64,000 nucleotides of DNA from Liolophura sinensis (GCF_032854445.1 NC_088295.1:23609385-23673384); one strand, 5' to 3'; shown: positions 33,519-48,500, numbered from the stretch's first letter. The notes: generated by a model not told the origin, from the sequence alone. Made by a program: numbers and translations.

Positions 33519-36500
33519 TGCATGTAAGTAAATATGAAGATGAAGACTGTTAAATTCCTTTTTTCTCTTTCAGTGCCACATTATAGTAAGGATGGCCAGC
33601 AGGGCCAGCCTGGCTTGGTCAAGGTCGTGAAAGACACCTTGGATGGATGGATTTGTGCACAGGACTATGATGAGAGAGATGCTGTCGTTATCTGCCGAAG
33701 CCTGAATCTCCCTCAGTATGTGTAGTCAAAAGCCCTAAGATTCGTAATCACTATCTCTTGTTCATCATTTCTTGGAAAATTCTTTTTTCAGTTATCTCCT
33801 GAGGGTTATGTGGCATTTTATAACACGGAAAGAAAGTTCATAGCAATCACTGTTAAGTTAAAGTCTCATGCTGAATACACCTTATAACAGTTTGTATTAA
33901 ATATACAGCATCTCTTCTATAGTTCAGTTTAATAATCAGATTAGACCTGCCTATAAGTTTGAGTTTCCATCTTAAGTCAGTTTTAGTAGTTTAGTATCAT
34001 ACTTAAGTAGTTACCACACTGTAGTACCATTGTTTAAGTCAGGATTCAGTTTGCTATCTGGGGAGATTTAAGCTCAAAATACATCTGTTCCAGTTTAAAT
34101 TCTTGTCTTTGTGCATGAATATTTTTAAGGAATTGACCTGTTACGAAACAATGTAATTCATTTTAGACTAATTAATGGCTAGCTTAGACCAAGATGCATC
34201 AAAGCTGTGTATGTATGACGGCGCTTCTTATTGTTGTGTGACGTAGGAATGTAAAAGTTCATCGGTACATTTTTTATGACGTCATGCGGCAGAGCTCAGA
34301 CTGGAATGTCCATGAAACAGTTGTTTGTTTTTCCATGTCATGGTGTCTGGATGTAACATATGAAAAATGTAAAAACAGAAGCGTTATACTAAACCTTTAT
34401 ATAAGTCATAAAAGCAAATCTAACAAGTGAACAAACTCAATTTCTTTTATTTGTATAAATAAACAGCATAAACTGATATTTTCTAGTGCGGTAAACATGC
34501 CTGGTCGGAGTGTTGAGTGACATACTTGAAGTTGATTGAAAGGTCATCTCTATTCAGAGTGTACATTTGCACAAGGCGCGCAAGTAACAGATTGGTAGAA
34601 TAACTGATGGCTGATTTGCTAAGGAGGTATGGTCTCTTCGTGTATTCAGCACAGATGCAAGGCCACTCAAGGAAGTCTCTCATAGGCAGCAGGAAAATAA
34701 TATCATACTCCAGAGACTGGATTGTCATGGAAATGAGACCTCACTTGAGCAGTGCCCAGGAGTAGAGTGGCAGTACGTGAAATGTCCCTTAAAACAACTT
34801 GTCAAGGTGCGTTGTAGCTCAGGTCAGTATCCTTACCTTTCTGTGATTGAGGATTGGACACGAATGATGTATGCTGCTAAGCACCAATCAGATAAATAAA
34901 TACAGGAGCCTGGTGGAATGTTGTAAGCTCAGTTCAGCATCCTACTCAGTTTGTGGAAGTCCATTGGTGAATACAACAATGAGCTAACCAACTCACATGA
35001 ACACCTACCATTCTACGCACCTTGTAGTATCTTTATTGGGATTTGTTTATGTAGAAACATACATCAGCATAGCCCTATAGGGTTAATCTTATAGCTATGT
35101 CATAGTGAAAGGATTTACCCTATGGGTCACGCTGGGATTTGAACCTGGAACTCCATATCAGAAAACCAACACTCTGCGAACAAAAACTTCAAAGTACCTA
35201 CTGATAATATTTAGAGCACTGGAAAGCTGCTCCCAGTAAACTTATTACCTCCTCACCCATCAACAAATTACACCCATTTTCACAGGCCCAGAGCCTCACA
35301 CTGCATGGAACCTGTTTGGTCATGGCACTGGTGTAATATCTGAATAGATTTTCTTTGTGGGTCACACCGGGTTTGAACTTGCATCTCTACATTCAAAATC
35401 CAGCACACAACCAAGAAGGCTAAGGGAACCCCCAACTAAGTACTGCTTGTATAACTACTGAAACTGATCCCTCTTTCTGTAGCAATTAAGCTATAGAGCT
35501 GAAGCTTTATGAAACTAACTCTTGTGAATAAAATTTGCGAAATTTCTGTGAGGACCAGTATCAGGAACAAGGCCGAGGATTTCGGTCTGCATGTTAATTA
35601 CTCCATGTATGACCTTGACCGTACTGTGGAAACATGGTTCAAGTGAACCATGTGAAGTTGCTGTGAGTTCAAATCTGGCTCATGCCGGCTTCCTCTCGGG
35701 CAGTATAAGGGATGGTCTGTCAGTGATCTGCGGCCTGTCTTGGCTCTGCTCGATTTTCTCCAACTACAATGTTGGCCATCGTCATGTAAGTGAAATATTC
35801 TGGAGTACGGCATTAAAACCAATCAAATAAATAAAATGATGAATATGGCAGTATGGCCACATCATCAACGTCCCGTATACGAGTGAAGTAAAAAATTCAA
35901 GAAAATTGCAAATGTGGTTATCTATCAAAACAAGCCTGATCTACATTTGTTTATAAAGTTCAAATATTTCAGTGGCTTTCTGTAATGTTAACAGCCACAG
36001 CATAAAGGACAAAACAGTTATAGTGCCTGAAACTAGTTCAAGCGTTGGATGTCAATTTAATTACTATAAAAATAAAATTTTTATTTTATTTGATTCTGAG
36101 AGTTCTGTACTTCTTAGAAAGATGTTTTCAGTTTTGTTTGAAAGGTGGAATTATATCCTACATTTCACCTTCAAATGTAATATTTTTGTATTTTTATTTG
36201 CTTCTGAAAATGCACTTTTTGATCAAATTGATAGATCAAAGACAGCATTTTTGTCTACAGCGTGGATTATTACTGTATAAATTTCTGTCCCGCTATATTA
36301 GTATTCAGTTGCTTTGCTATATGTCATTGTCACCATTGTCATGATCACAGTTTACTTGGGACAAATGTACATATGGTACATCAGTTTAGTAAACTATGAA
36401 CTGTTTGCTTTACAGCCACAGAGGGTAAGCTTAGACTGATGAGTGGTTCAGTTGAATCTATTGGCAGAGTGGAGTACTTCCATCAGGGAGTGTGGATGAC

Positions 36501-39500
36501 TGTGCATGGGATGGATTCTGGTGCTGCTGTAGTTCTTTGTCGCAGTTTAGGCTTTCCTCAGTAAGTGTAGTTGACCAGAACACGCTTAACTTTGTGTACG
36601 TCCATGTACCATCAAACTCCTGCAGCAATGTGAGTGGGACAGTGAAGTGTCTTTTCATCATGTATTAACGCCCTGGAGAAAAGCCATGTGGTTTAACATT
36701 GCTAAGCACACCAATGGTAATTGTTAAAATATTATGATAATAGTTTTCAAAGTTATTCATTGCTATTTATTACTTTATAATATAACCACTGATATGTGGA
36801 ATAAAATCTGCACACAAGGAATGAGCATTGTGATATACTGAGTTTAACATATCCATTTTTTAGCTGGCTTGTATAAAAACAGGCGTAACTTATGCCATGT
36901 TGTACCCTGAGTGGCGTCGTCGTCCAATAATAGATAAAGTATTGTTAAACAAAATGTTAGGGTTGGTATGTTAAAAAGTACTGCAGGTATTGAGCTCAGG
37001 GTTTGTACACGTAGAGCACAATAGAATGAGGGGGATATTCTATCGTTGATTGGATGTGTGCATATTAAGTACCATAAATTACTGAATTCCTGACTTACTG
37101 TATTGTGTATAAAAATCAATGTTAAACAAAGTGTTAGGAGTAGTTTCTCAAATAGTACTGCATGTATTGAGGTCAGGGTTTCCATTGTTGATTCAGTTTG
37201 TACATATTAAGTACCATAAATTATTGAATCTCTGACTTCCTCCGTGTATTGTTTACAAGAACTAAGAAATGTAGTTTGCCATGCTCAAATCACTGAGATA
37301 ATGTAGCAGACGGGAGTTGTCCGCTGTTTGAGAATGAGGGGCCGCAGGCCTTCCGAGTTCTCAAACGTTGAACAACTCCCATCTGCCCTGTATTATCTAC
37401 CTGATTTGAGCATGGCAAACTACGTTTTATTATTATTCTAACATATCATTATGAAACAGTGGGGCTGCCAGAGGGATAAAATGACTGCTCTCTCCTTTTT
37501 GATAATATATAACGGTCTAGGTTGTGTTTATGATTTTGGGCAAGACTATGCCAATGGAATGGCTGGGAAATATATCATCCAATCAGAGCGAGGCACATGA
37601 TATTTATTGATCAACTCCCATTGACCAAATTTGGAGTAAATGCACATTTCCTGTCATGTCAGCTGGAGCTCTAAATTTGAATATGAGGGAATTATGATTT
37701 AAGGAATTGAAGTCAAACTAATAAAAAAACTTGTCAGATGTGAATGATTTATTTCATGGAGAAACTTGTTGATTCAGTTGAAACTGAAATGGAAGTTGTT
37801 TCCTAAGATGGTAGCGTTGCTGAGAATTTCATGACCATGTGGAGCCAATTTCGATAGACTCAGGCCTACAACTTTTTTTAACTCAGGTCACACTTTGTGT
37901 CTGTGTGACCGTAGCAATGAAGCCAAACACGCTGACACAAGCCACAGAGACCTCTGATGACTGAGAGAAAACAATGATTGAGTGTAAAACACACGTTGGA
38001 AAGTGGGGAAAGTAGGGTTGTTTTTCAAACGGCCTCTGGATGTAACTCCTCAGACTCAACTCGTTCTACTGGCCAGTTACGAATTATCCCATGTGTTCTA
38101 ACACCAGCATGGCTCAGAACTAAGGCTGCAGAGGTGTAGACACAGTGGTCTGTGTACTACTGACTGAGTCCTGCATGATGGGAGAGGTCTGCCATCATCA
38201 AGCACAAAATGGAACCGTCCCAGCATGCATGATGAGGATGGCAGCTGTGCATGGATTATCAATTTTAGCACAATGCACTCACCATTGTCTTAAATGTTCA
38301 GATTTTTGGAGGTATATTAGAATCAGTGTTAAACAAAGTGTTAGAGGTGGTTTCTCCAAAAGGACTACATGTATTAAGCTCAGGATTTGTACACATGTAG
38401 ATCAGAATAGTATGAGAGGGATATCCTTTCATTGATTTGGTGTGTACGTATTGAGTACTGTAAATTTCTGATTTCCTGACTTGGTGTATTGTGTATAAGA
38501 TTCACTGTTAAACAAAATGTTATGATTGGTATCTTAAAAAGTATTGTATGTATTGACCTTAAGGTTTACATGCATATAGAGCACAATGACGCAAGGGGGC
38601 ATTCCATCGCTGATGCTCTGTGAGAATATTTAGTACTGTAAATTTCCAAATTGACGATTATAGTTCTTTATGCATTGAGCTGAAGTTTTGCATTCATGTG
38701 TCTCGTACAGCCTTGCTACCAATTCTAAGTTTGTCGTTCCAACTTTTGTTGCTTAATTCTTTGTTTCAGCGAAATGGCTCGTATTGTGTATGGGTTTCAA
38801 GATAAGTTTCAATATCAAATTCGTGCCGCCTGGATTAAGGAAGTAAGATGTGAAGGCACTGAACCAAGTTGGGAAAACTGCATCGTGGTTTACTACAGGA
38901 TTCCATCCCGGGTCAGTTTCAGGGATATGCATGTGTCCTGTGGTAAGGAGTATTTTCTCATTGGTTCTAATCAGTGTGAATGCAAGTATGTCACTGTTTC
39001 ATTGTTAACCCGGCATTGGATGTTATTACATGTATTTCTATTTTGTTTAATTTCTTTTACTCTTTTGACCAGATTTTTGTTTTATCGTAGATCTTATAGA
39101 CTTTCTTTATAACTTGTTATTATGAAGAATGTGTGTGGCATCAGATTTAATATTATCTCTTCTGATTTGAAATAAAATTTCTATGTGATCAGTCACAGCG
39201 CACAGAATATAATATACCAGTACACAGCAAATACAGTTTTTTTATGCCTATTTCTGTGTGTATAGCATACTGGGATTATGCGATTAATAGTACTACTGTG
39301 TTGGTCCTCCCAAAATCAAATATTTCATCTCCCCTCTCCACCAAGGTCACAACAGTACATGTAACTGTAGCAATCTTGACGGTCTTGTTCAGGCCTTGTT
39401 CCAGTAATTCTTGGTGGCAAAAATCTGCAGCTTTGGTGAAAGTTGTCTGGATGATTATACAAAATTGTTCACTGTTATATTATTATGTCATTTTGACTGT

Positions 39501-42500
39501 ACTGTGATCTCTGTCATAGTGGGTTTAACACTGTCGTAGGGGTGTTTGTTGTGTGACCAGATACTGCTGAACCTTGTTGACTGCATTCAAGGGATTTGTT
39601 GACCTATGAGACAAGGCTCAGCCGTATTGGATTACACAACTAACACTAAGGCGAAAGTGTTAAAATCTGTTTATATGGATACATGAAAAGGAACTATGAA
39701 ACAAGGATTATGTTTCTATGCCGAATGAAGAAAATTATGCCCCAGAATTTTTGATAAAAGAATTTCATTTTGGAGTATTTTTATACCTGCTAATTACCCT
39801 TGTATATTATCACTTTTTTTTTGGTCATCACTGTTGACATCACCGCTTCAAACTACTTAATTTCCGGACTGACTGCAGGGGCATGAAGAAAACTGTACTT
39901 TGAAGCCATGTTTACCCCTCAAAGTGAAAGTTGAAAAATTTGTTTGTACTTTATTTATTATCGCACATGATAATCTGCACATAAAGAAAGCATTTTCATG
40001 CACCTTTAACCCCAGAAATGAGGAATGTGGGGAAAAACATCATAGCTTTTTGCTGCTGTTCTTTTTCACTCCCTCCGCAGAGGTTAGGCATCTTAGATCA
40101 ATCAGCGGCAAAGTTAGGCCATTGCGGTTGATCTAAATACGTCAAACACTGGACAGGGCATCACTTATGGCTTTATAACGTCTTGGTTTATTATTACAAC
40201 CTTCCGAAGCAGATACTAGCATCGTTATCAAGTGAATGACAACATAACATTAAGTGCTTAAATATGACAAGTAGAGCTATAGGTGTCAACAGGTGAGAAA
40301 CTCTTGAGTTATGTAGGGAGATAGTGCTCAAAGGATTAAGGGGATTAAGGGGTAAGTTCTACTAGCTATGCTCGCTAGGGTGTGGAAGTTAGGCTCGGTG
40401 GGGTTCCTGGTTGGTTTGAGGATTAGCAAGTTGTAGGCTGAAGCGATACAGATGCCTAGATCTCTTTTCATGTTGGGCTTCACTCTTTTGATCTGGATTG
40501 CTTCCTGTTGATTCCGTTTTTTCCAGTGACTGATTAATGATCAATGTCTTGACTGTGTTCCAGTTGATGGTATGGGATAGGTTTTCCTGGATATAGTCAG
40601 CTATGGCAGATTTGGAGTCAAGTTTTTGAACAGATGATTTGTGTTCCTTCATGCGAGTTTCTGGGGTCTTCCTGTTTCACCTGTGTAGGATTTATTGCAC
40701 CTACATTCTATTTGGTATACAACACCTTTGGGTTGTCAAAGTTGCGTATGTATGATGCTGTATCTTATTGTTGTGTAGGAATGTAAAAGTTTAAAGTACA
40801 TTTGTTATGGTGTCATACCATTGAGCTCAGATTGGAACCATTGTTTCTTTTTTCCTGCCATGGCATCTAAGTGTGAAATATTGCTTTTGTCACTGAAGGA
40901 AATGCAAATAGTTTGCCTTTATGTAAATCATACAGGCAAATCCAACAAGTTAACGAACTCAAATTCTTTTATTTGTAGAAATAAACTGCAAAAGCTGATA
41001 TTCGTTGAGGTAAATGTACCGGCGGGTGTGTTGCGTGACACACTCAATGTTGTTTGAAAGGTCATCTCTATTTAATTTGCATATTTGCACATGGCCTAGA
41101 CTGCTTAGTTCTGCTTGTTTTGGTATTAGTTATATTGGTTATCACTACATCCTAGGCCTGCCACAGCAGTTAACATGTCAACATTTAATGAACAGATAAA
41201 TGCCTAGTCCTTTCTGGTGGTGTATTAGAAAGTGCAAGACCCAAACTTTTCTGGGATTTTGGTACTAGATACATTTGCCTTGTGGACATGTCATTTTGTA
41301 ACTGAAGTACATGTACATTTGGTTAATTATGCTGAGAATGAATCATATCGCTTTTATTTGTATTCTGTTTTACCATGGTTTGTGGTATAATTCACTGTAT
41401 TGGTATTTCTTGATGGTAAAACTGTTTATCTTATACATTGCAGAAGGTTTACGTCTAAGGGGTCATGAAAGCCATAGCGGTGTGCTGGAAGGTTACTTTG
41501 AAGACAAGTGGAGGAATGTTTACAGCCCTGAATTCAACTCTGTAGAAGCATCTGTGGCCTGTAAAGTTTTAAAACTTCCCCGGTATGATTGTGACTGTTC
41601 AGTAAAATGGTATAAATATAGACTTTCTCTGAATTACTACCATATGCATGCAGTGCACTTCTGTGAATTAATATAAAAACATTTGATAAATGGGCACTTG
41701 ACATGCTAAGCACTGATTTTTTGTCCATGACATTGCTGTCTAATGGTGAGAAAAATGTAAAATTTTCTCAACTATAGGCTCTGTCTGATTAATTAAAGGT
41801 AAATTGTTATGTGTAACATAGTTTCCAATTCAAGTTCACAAGTATGTGTACATGTAACTATGAATCCTGGTGTTCAGTTGTTTTTTGGGGGTTTTTTTTG
41901 GGGGGGGGGGGTATTTAAATTAATTGAAGCGACCATATTACAATTTAATTACTGATAGAGTAGGACTGACCCTAATTCCTCAACCTTTTTCGCATATGAA
42001 AGAGCTTTAGTACAGTTTTAATTTGATTTTGGAGTCAAAACTGCATTAGTTGGATGGGTTGGATTTGTAAATTTTATGGTTTCCTAAAAAGTGTAATTTT
42101 ATCAGTCTGCATTGAACAATGCCTTAAGAATATGCCTGAATAAACACCTTGTAATATAGGGACACAACTTGCCAGTCAGCAGTTAAGAAGTAGTGAGAGG
42201 TAAAGTCATTTTTCTGGTTCAAAGAATTTGATATGTTTCATTGTTGGCAACGCTAGTAGAGGTCTTGGGATTGGTGGAGGGTGGAGTCAGTAACTGATAT
42301 GCTTAAACCTTGAGCCATTTTGAACAGTGTTAGGGTAATTAGATTAGGATGACTTCTGGTGGAGTTGAAACAGAAAGTGCATCCTAGTAATCATTATATG
42401 TACACATAGTTTAACTTTTTTAGCTCGCCTCTACAGAGTAAGGGGAGGTATTGTGAGAGGTGGGAGGAAAGTGTCGGTGTCAGTGTTGGTGTCCAGTTAA

Positions 42501-45500
42501 CCTTTTTTTTAACTCCTGTATAATGGGCTCTGTATTGAAGGTTGAGCTTTTTCTTTTAGCTCCTGTACATGTATAATAGGCTCTTATTCATTGATTGAGC
42601 GTTAAAGGAGAAGAAAAGGCTCGAGAGACGACATTTTTTTTCTATCTGGTGGTGCCTGCTGCATAATTTTGCAATTTTTCCTCGCCATACGTGGAAAGCC
42701 TGAAAATGGCAAAGTCCATTGTGTCCTCAAGCTTTAACACCCTGTAATTTATGCTAGGGGTGTATTGTCTCGCAGCTAATGAGAGTCGTTAAAACTGCCG
42801 GTTTGTTCGTGTAAACTCGGAACCTACGTCCAACATTCTGGCTTCCGAATCGTCAAGCAGAAAACGAACTGTACCGTTCGCTACCTTCTGGGAAGAAGAG
42901 TTCTACTGGAAATGTACGAGTTCTACTGGAAAATTTGGCGGTTTCCAACAAAACTTCTCCCAACACAGAAGACTTCAGGACTAGTTCTTAGGCAAAATGG
43001 AGTTTGCCCACAGCGGATTTTGGTGCTGATTTTATTTATAATTTATCAACTTGAGGTACATATTAAAATTTTTTTAAGGCATGCACCTGTGAGGAAATGC
43101 ATACTTTTTTCAATGGTATTTGTTAGATATTTAAGTTTTCTTCTCCTTTAAGCTTTTATTTTTAGCTCTCTAGGTACATGTATTGTGTGTAAATGCACAT
43201 ACTCGAATTGAAGGTTAAGCTTTTTTGTTTATCTCTTGTATATTGGGCTATCATACATGGATTGAAGGTAAGGCTTTTTTTTTTTTTGCTCCCTAGTCTA
43301 AGGTATGGTGTGTGAAATGCACATCCTCAGATAGCAGGTTAAGCTCCTAAAAAAAATGGCAATCATCCGTGGATCTCCAGCATACAGCAGTAGAAAGTCA
43401 AGTTTTGTTTGTGTTGTTTTTTATATTTTTTTTCGCCTGGGTAAATGTACAAAGGGCCTTCTGATGGAAGGTTGAACTATTTTATTGGTTTTAGTTTTAT
43501 CAGCTTTTTAATCATTTTAATTAATAGACTTTTAATTCAAAAATTTACCAGTTACATAAGCTTCAATTTGTTTTTTGTAGTGAACACATTCTCTAAAAAT
43601 TAAGCCTCCATGCAGGCCAACAGTTTCTTGTATACAGGCTTTCTGTGACTTTATTGATTATGAGATTTATGCACTTTGCCAGATTAACCATTTTTGTAAG
43701 GAAGAAAAGTTTCATGTAGGGCTGCAATTTTTATGTACATGCCTACCTACATGTAGGAGAATAAGAAGGGTATTGGGTTCCTCTGGCGATTTACCATTTT
43801 CCTCTTTTGTGGACATCAGGCCCACATTCGGATTGTCTACATTCTGTTCTCCTGTAAACATGGATTTCTATAAGCCTTTCTTGTAGGGCTACAATTTCTT
43901 ATGCAATCACTTATCTAGATAATCTGTTTTTCTCCCTGTGCCTTCCTGTACTGTGACAGAATGTTTAAACCATCCACATAAACAGTGACTGTTGTCAGCT
44001 GAGTATTTGTTCAGCCAATCAGAAGGGTGCAGTGGCCACCCATAGTACACAGATAGCCAATCATGAGAAGTGCTTTGCATGTCAAAGACCACCCCAGCCT
44101 GTTGGTACTCCCTTCACTGAAGTTTTCTTACTACCATAGCTCAGTATTTGCTCAGCCATTCACAGAGTTGGAATTGTTCACAGATTGCCACATGCAGTTC
44201 ACAATTTGCATATCAAAGATCACTGCCTCAGTTTTGTGCACGAACTTCTTTACCACACAACACTTCACAACTTGTATCTTTATTCCAATTCCATTGTCTA
44301 GTTGACTGCCTTAGCAGGCGAGTTGGTGGGATTCTCTGAATGCCTTGTTATATACATGGGTACTTAACTTGAATATATATTGAAGGCTGCGAGCACCTTC
44401 AGCAATGTTCTAGTATGGCTTTTTAAGTCTTTTGAAGAGAAACATTGTTAAAAAAAAATGATGATGATAAACTGAATAAAAACTACATCTTTGCAGGAAA
44501 AACATCACCAGCACACTCACAAATAAAACAGAACAAAATATCTAAAACACAAACAGAACAAAAATTAAAAATAAAAATAAAAAAGAGAGAATACAGGTAA
44601 ATATTGTATACTGTGAACAGTACATATCAGTATCAGCAAAACGTCAAACAAATATAAATTCAGACACTAACTGTATTGATGACATACATGTGTAGTACAT
44701 GCATAAAGGAAACGTTTTTAAAGACCTATCCGACTTTCCAAGAGCAAATGGTGTTATTCAAGGCTGTTGATTTATTCTGGCTTCAGTTCTTTGCCTTAAA
44801 CGTGAATGATATTTTCATTTGGCTGACTCTGTGATTTTGTATTTTGATGTACCTGTAAGCTCTGAATTTTGTCGCATTAAGGCTGGGATTGTAAGACAAC
44901 AATTAGGGACAAATGTTATCTGGTAGTTCTTGCAATGTAACCCTACCTGCTGTAGTCGTACATTCTCTGTAGGACCTAACAAAAGTTATCTACTTCCTTT
45001 TTTCCAAGTCGTTGTGCTTAACTGTCTGCTGTCGATTGATCAGATGTTGTTTTCAAGCTAACCATAAATGCGTTCATTATTCCTTGAGTCTTCTGGAATA
45101 GTTCCATTTTAAGTTGGACAGGGATTGTGTGAAAAAGTGGATTTGAACCATCAACCGCTAATCAAGCTAAAATAAAACCCAGCTTGATCCATACACAAAG
45201 TTTGGATTTTACATGGAATATAAGTTCTCAAAATCTACGTGGTCTCAGTGCACGGTTGGTCAAAACTGTTCTAAGACTTAATGCCTCATTTAACTTAAGC
45301 TGAATCTTCAATTTTGTACTTAGCCCCAAAATAATTATAGGAGTGAATTAAGTAAGAAGTAAATCTGCTGCTGTTATACTTTGACTTTAAACAGTTGCGT
45401 GAGCTGCTGAGTTTGGCTGAAATTTAAGATATACAAGATGACTAAATACCAGGGTTAGCTAATACACTTTTGAACAACTGAACCCTATTTTGCATAAACA

Positions 45501-48500
45501 TTCGTTGATTGTTTTACATTGTGAACAAAGGTCTGCAGCAGAGGTGGTGCGAAGAGATAAATTTGTAACTGGTCAGAATGTAATGACATGCCTTGATGTT
45601 GGCACCTGTGAAGGCTCGGAATCCAAATTAACAGACTGTTATCTTTCTCGATGGGTTTTCAAGGAATGTGGTGAGGTGACAATAGCATGTAAACATGTAG
45701 GTGAGTCAAATACTAGTACTCATTGTATCAACCAGCACTTACACATAAACAGTAGCAGTGTATTTGAAGGTTGCTTCTGTACTGTTTGAAAACTGATTGT
45801 ATCACCAGAAACTCAAGTTTATACATTTTTTTAGCTTATCTGTATAAAGTACAGGCGTAGCTGATGTTGTACACTGAGTAGCATCGGCATCCAATAATAG
45901 ATAAAGTAATGTTAAACAAAATGTTAGGGATGGTATCTTAAAAAACACTGCAGGTATTGAGCTCAGGGTTTGGACACATGTAGAGAAGAATAGCACGGGT
46001 GTGGGGAGATGATATTTCATCATTGATTGGGTGTGTTCATGTCGAATACTGTAAATTACTGAATTCCCGTCTCAGTGTGTTGTATATTAGAATCACTGTT
46101 AAACAAAATATTAGGGCTGGTTTTTCAAAAAGTACTGTATGTATTGACCTGAAGTTTTACATGCGTATAAAGCACAGTGGCAAAAAGTGGATGTTCCATC
46201 GCTGATGCCCTGTGAAGCATATTAATTACCGTAAATTACCAACTTCACAATTTTAGTTCTTTATGCATTGAGTTGAAGTTTTGCATTGCATTGCAGTCTT
46301 TTACAGGAGAGCTCTTTAGTAGCCTTGCTACCAATTTTAAGTTTTAATTAATCTAACTGGATGTTCCTTGATTTTAGGAAATGGATTTTCAGTTTTATTT
46401 TTTAAATCTGAAGAACTCAAGGATAAATTTTTATTGAACAGATATGACAGATGTTAAATTTCGTTTGACGGGTGGACATTCAAGTTCTGCGGGGTATCTG
46501 CAGGTGTTCTATAGGGGTCTCTGGGCACACATATGTGGGCAAGGAACCGACTCAGCTGTGGCTACAGTGGCCTGTAGGACTCTGGGACAGTCAAGGTATG
46601 TCATGTCTCACTACAGGACAATCACTGTGATCAGCTCATGTTAACTGACTTCTTGTACAGTCATACCTTGGAAGGTCATTCTGTATTGTAACTGCCAAGA
46701 AGGAATGCCTAACATGATTGACAAGTCACGTGATACAGTAAGACTGTTTTTCCCTTTGACATCAAAAGAGTTTGAACTTGAAACTCTCCTATTATCTTGA
46801 TACACTCAAAAGTTTTTTAAAAGTGGTCAAGTGAAAGTATTTACTGATAGAACAAATAATATGGATTAAAAAAATCCACTACATGTTAGACAAATACTGT
46901 AAATCACGTAGAGTTTAGTCAATGATTTTAAATAGTGTATCCCATGATTCCTTGTGTCTATTTGCGATTCTTGGTAATTAAACACAGTTGGGAGGCAGTG
47001 AGGGTCTGAAGAGTGTGTTCAAAAGGTTGTACATGCTTGTGACAAGACCAGTAAACGCGTTCACGCTTCACTGAACATGCAACTGTTAGCTCTAGTAGAA
47101 TCATTACACAGCTACTGCTAGAATGCTCATCTCACATGTGGTGCACTGAGTGAGTCATGTGAAAATGCTTCAGTGAGCAACGAAATGTTAACACAAGTAC
47201 CATCTCTACATATTTTCAACCAGAATGCATGTGAGAGTATGTTGTGCCAAAACAGGCAGACGGAGGTTAGACGGTGGACCAGTAACAAATAAGCTGACAT
47301 TGATAAGCATGCTGGTCTTTCAAAACATCACCGTACAACAAATATGTGTCTGGTCTAAAGTAAAGATATACCCATATGCGTTTTAGAAGCTAATTTACAA
47401 ATATAAATACGCTTCACTGCTCTGACTTACCACGATTAGGTTCAGCTTTACAGGTTTGCCCATGTTGGAGTAAGAAAATCCATTTTCCTACAGTTTGCTA
47501 TTATCAGAACTCGTCATCACACCTTACCAGTGTAGGCCTTGATGATCTAACGGTAGTATTCATTATATGGAAATTTGGGGAGAACAAGTGCCAAACTACA
47601 ACATACTGAGTATGCAGATATAAATATCTGAGTTGTATTGACATTGTGGCTAATCCCAGTCATTTCACAGCTCTGAGTATATAGTCTTTGAAGTTTCAAC
47701 ATAGTTTAGGAGACCTGTCAATCACAGCAGAAACCTAATCCGATTGCTGGATGTTTTGTCAGTTGTTTTGAATTCTATTCACTGTGAATGGGTTATGTGT
47801 GTTGAGTAAACTACTGAAATACATGACGACATGGCTTTACTAAAATGGTTTAGTAGCAAAGTCCATAGCGGCCTCTATGTAACCTGAACAATTAAGCATT
47901 CGCAGATTTAATTGAGGCCAGCGAGTGTAACCCGCAAATTTAGGCTGTCCCCCAGGCTAGTAATACGTAGAAGTAGAATACAAATAGAGACGTAAAAGTA
48001 ATATGTCAAGTAGCCTGCTCAGCGTGGACATTTTTCGAATATACAGATTTTTTTGCAGTTGTCGCTTGATACTTTATTCACTTTAATTCATGAGTAAAAA
48101 CAAAGGTGTGACTGGTCGGGAAATCTTCAAGGCTCACTGTCAAGTACCGTAGTTAACTCCCAAATTGTACGCATCAGCAGCCTAAGCCTTCAGGAAGTTT
48201 GATGGGGGTGGGGTAGAGGGGGGAGATGGGCTAATATCTCATATGTCAAACCGCCCCCAACTCAGATTGTGCGGAAATAACCGACGGGGGTTAAAGTGTT
48301 GTTTTTTTTTTTAGAACAATGGCTTGTTAGGCACTACCAACAATGTTTTAATAACGGTGTAGATGGACCAGGTGGTATATAATCGCCTTTCTCTCAATCC
48401 ATGCCTGGGGAGTTTACCCCATGTGGTGGGAGCCAGACCATCACTGGGTATCACTGCACAGCTGGGAGCTGATCACTCTCCCCTGTCATTTCCTCCGACA

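Noticed and set aside
33178-33553. Tyr-Ile repeat open frames
   Set aside because: They translate the (TA)n(CA)n microsatellite.
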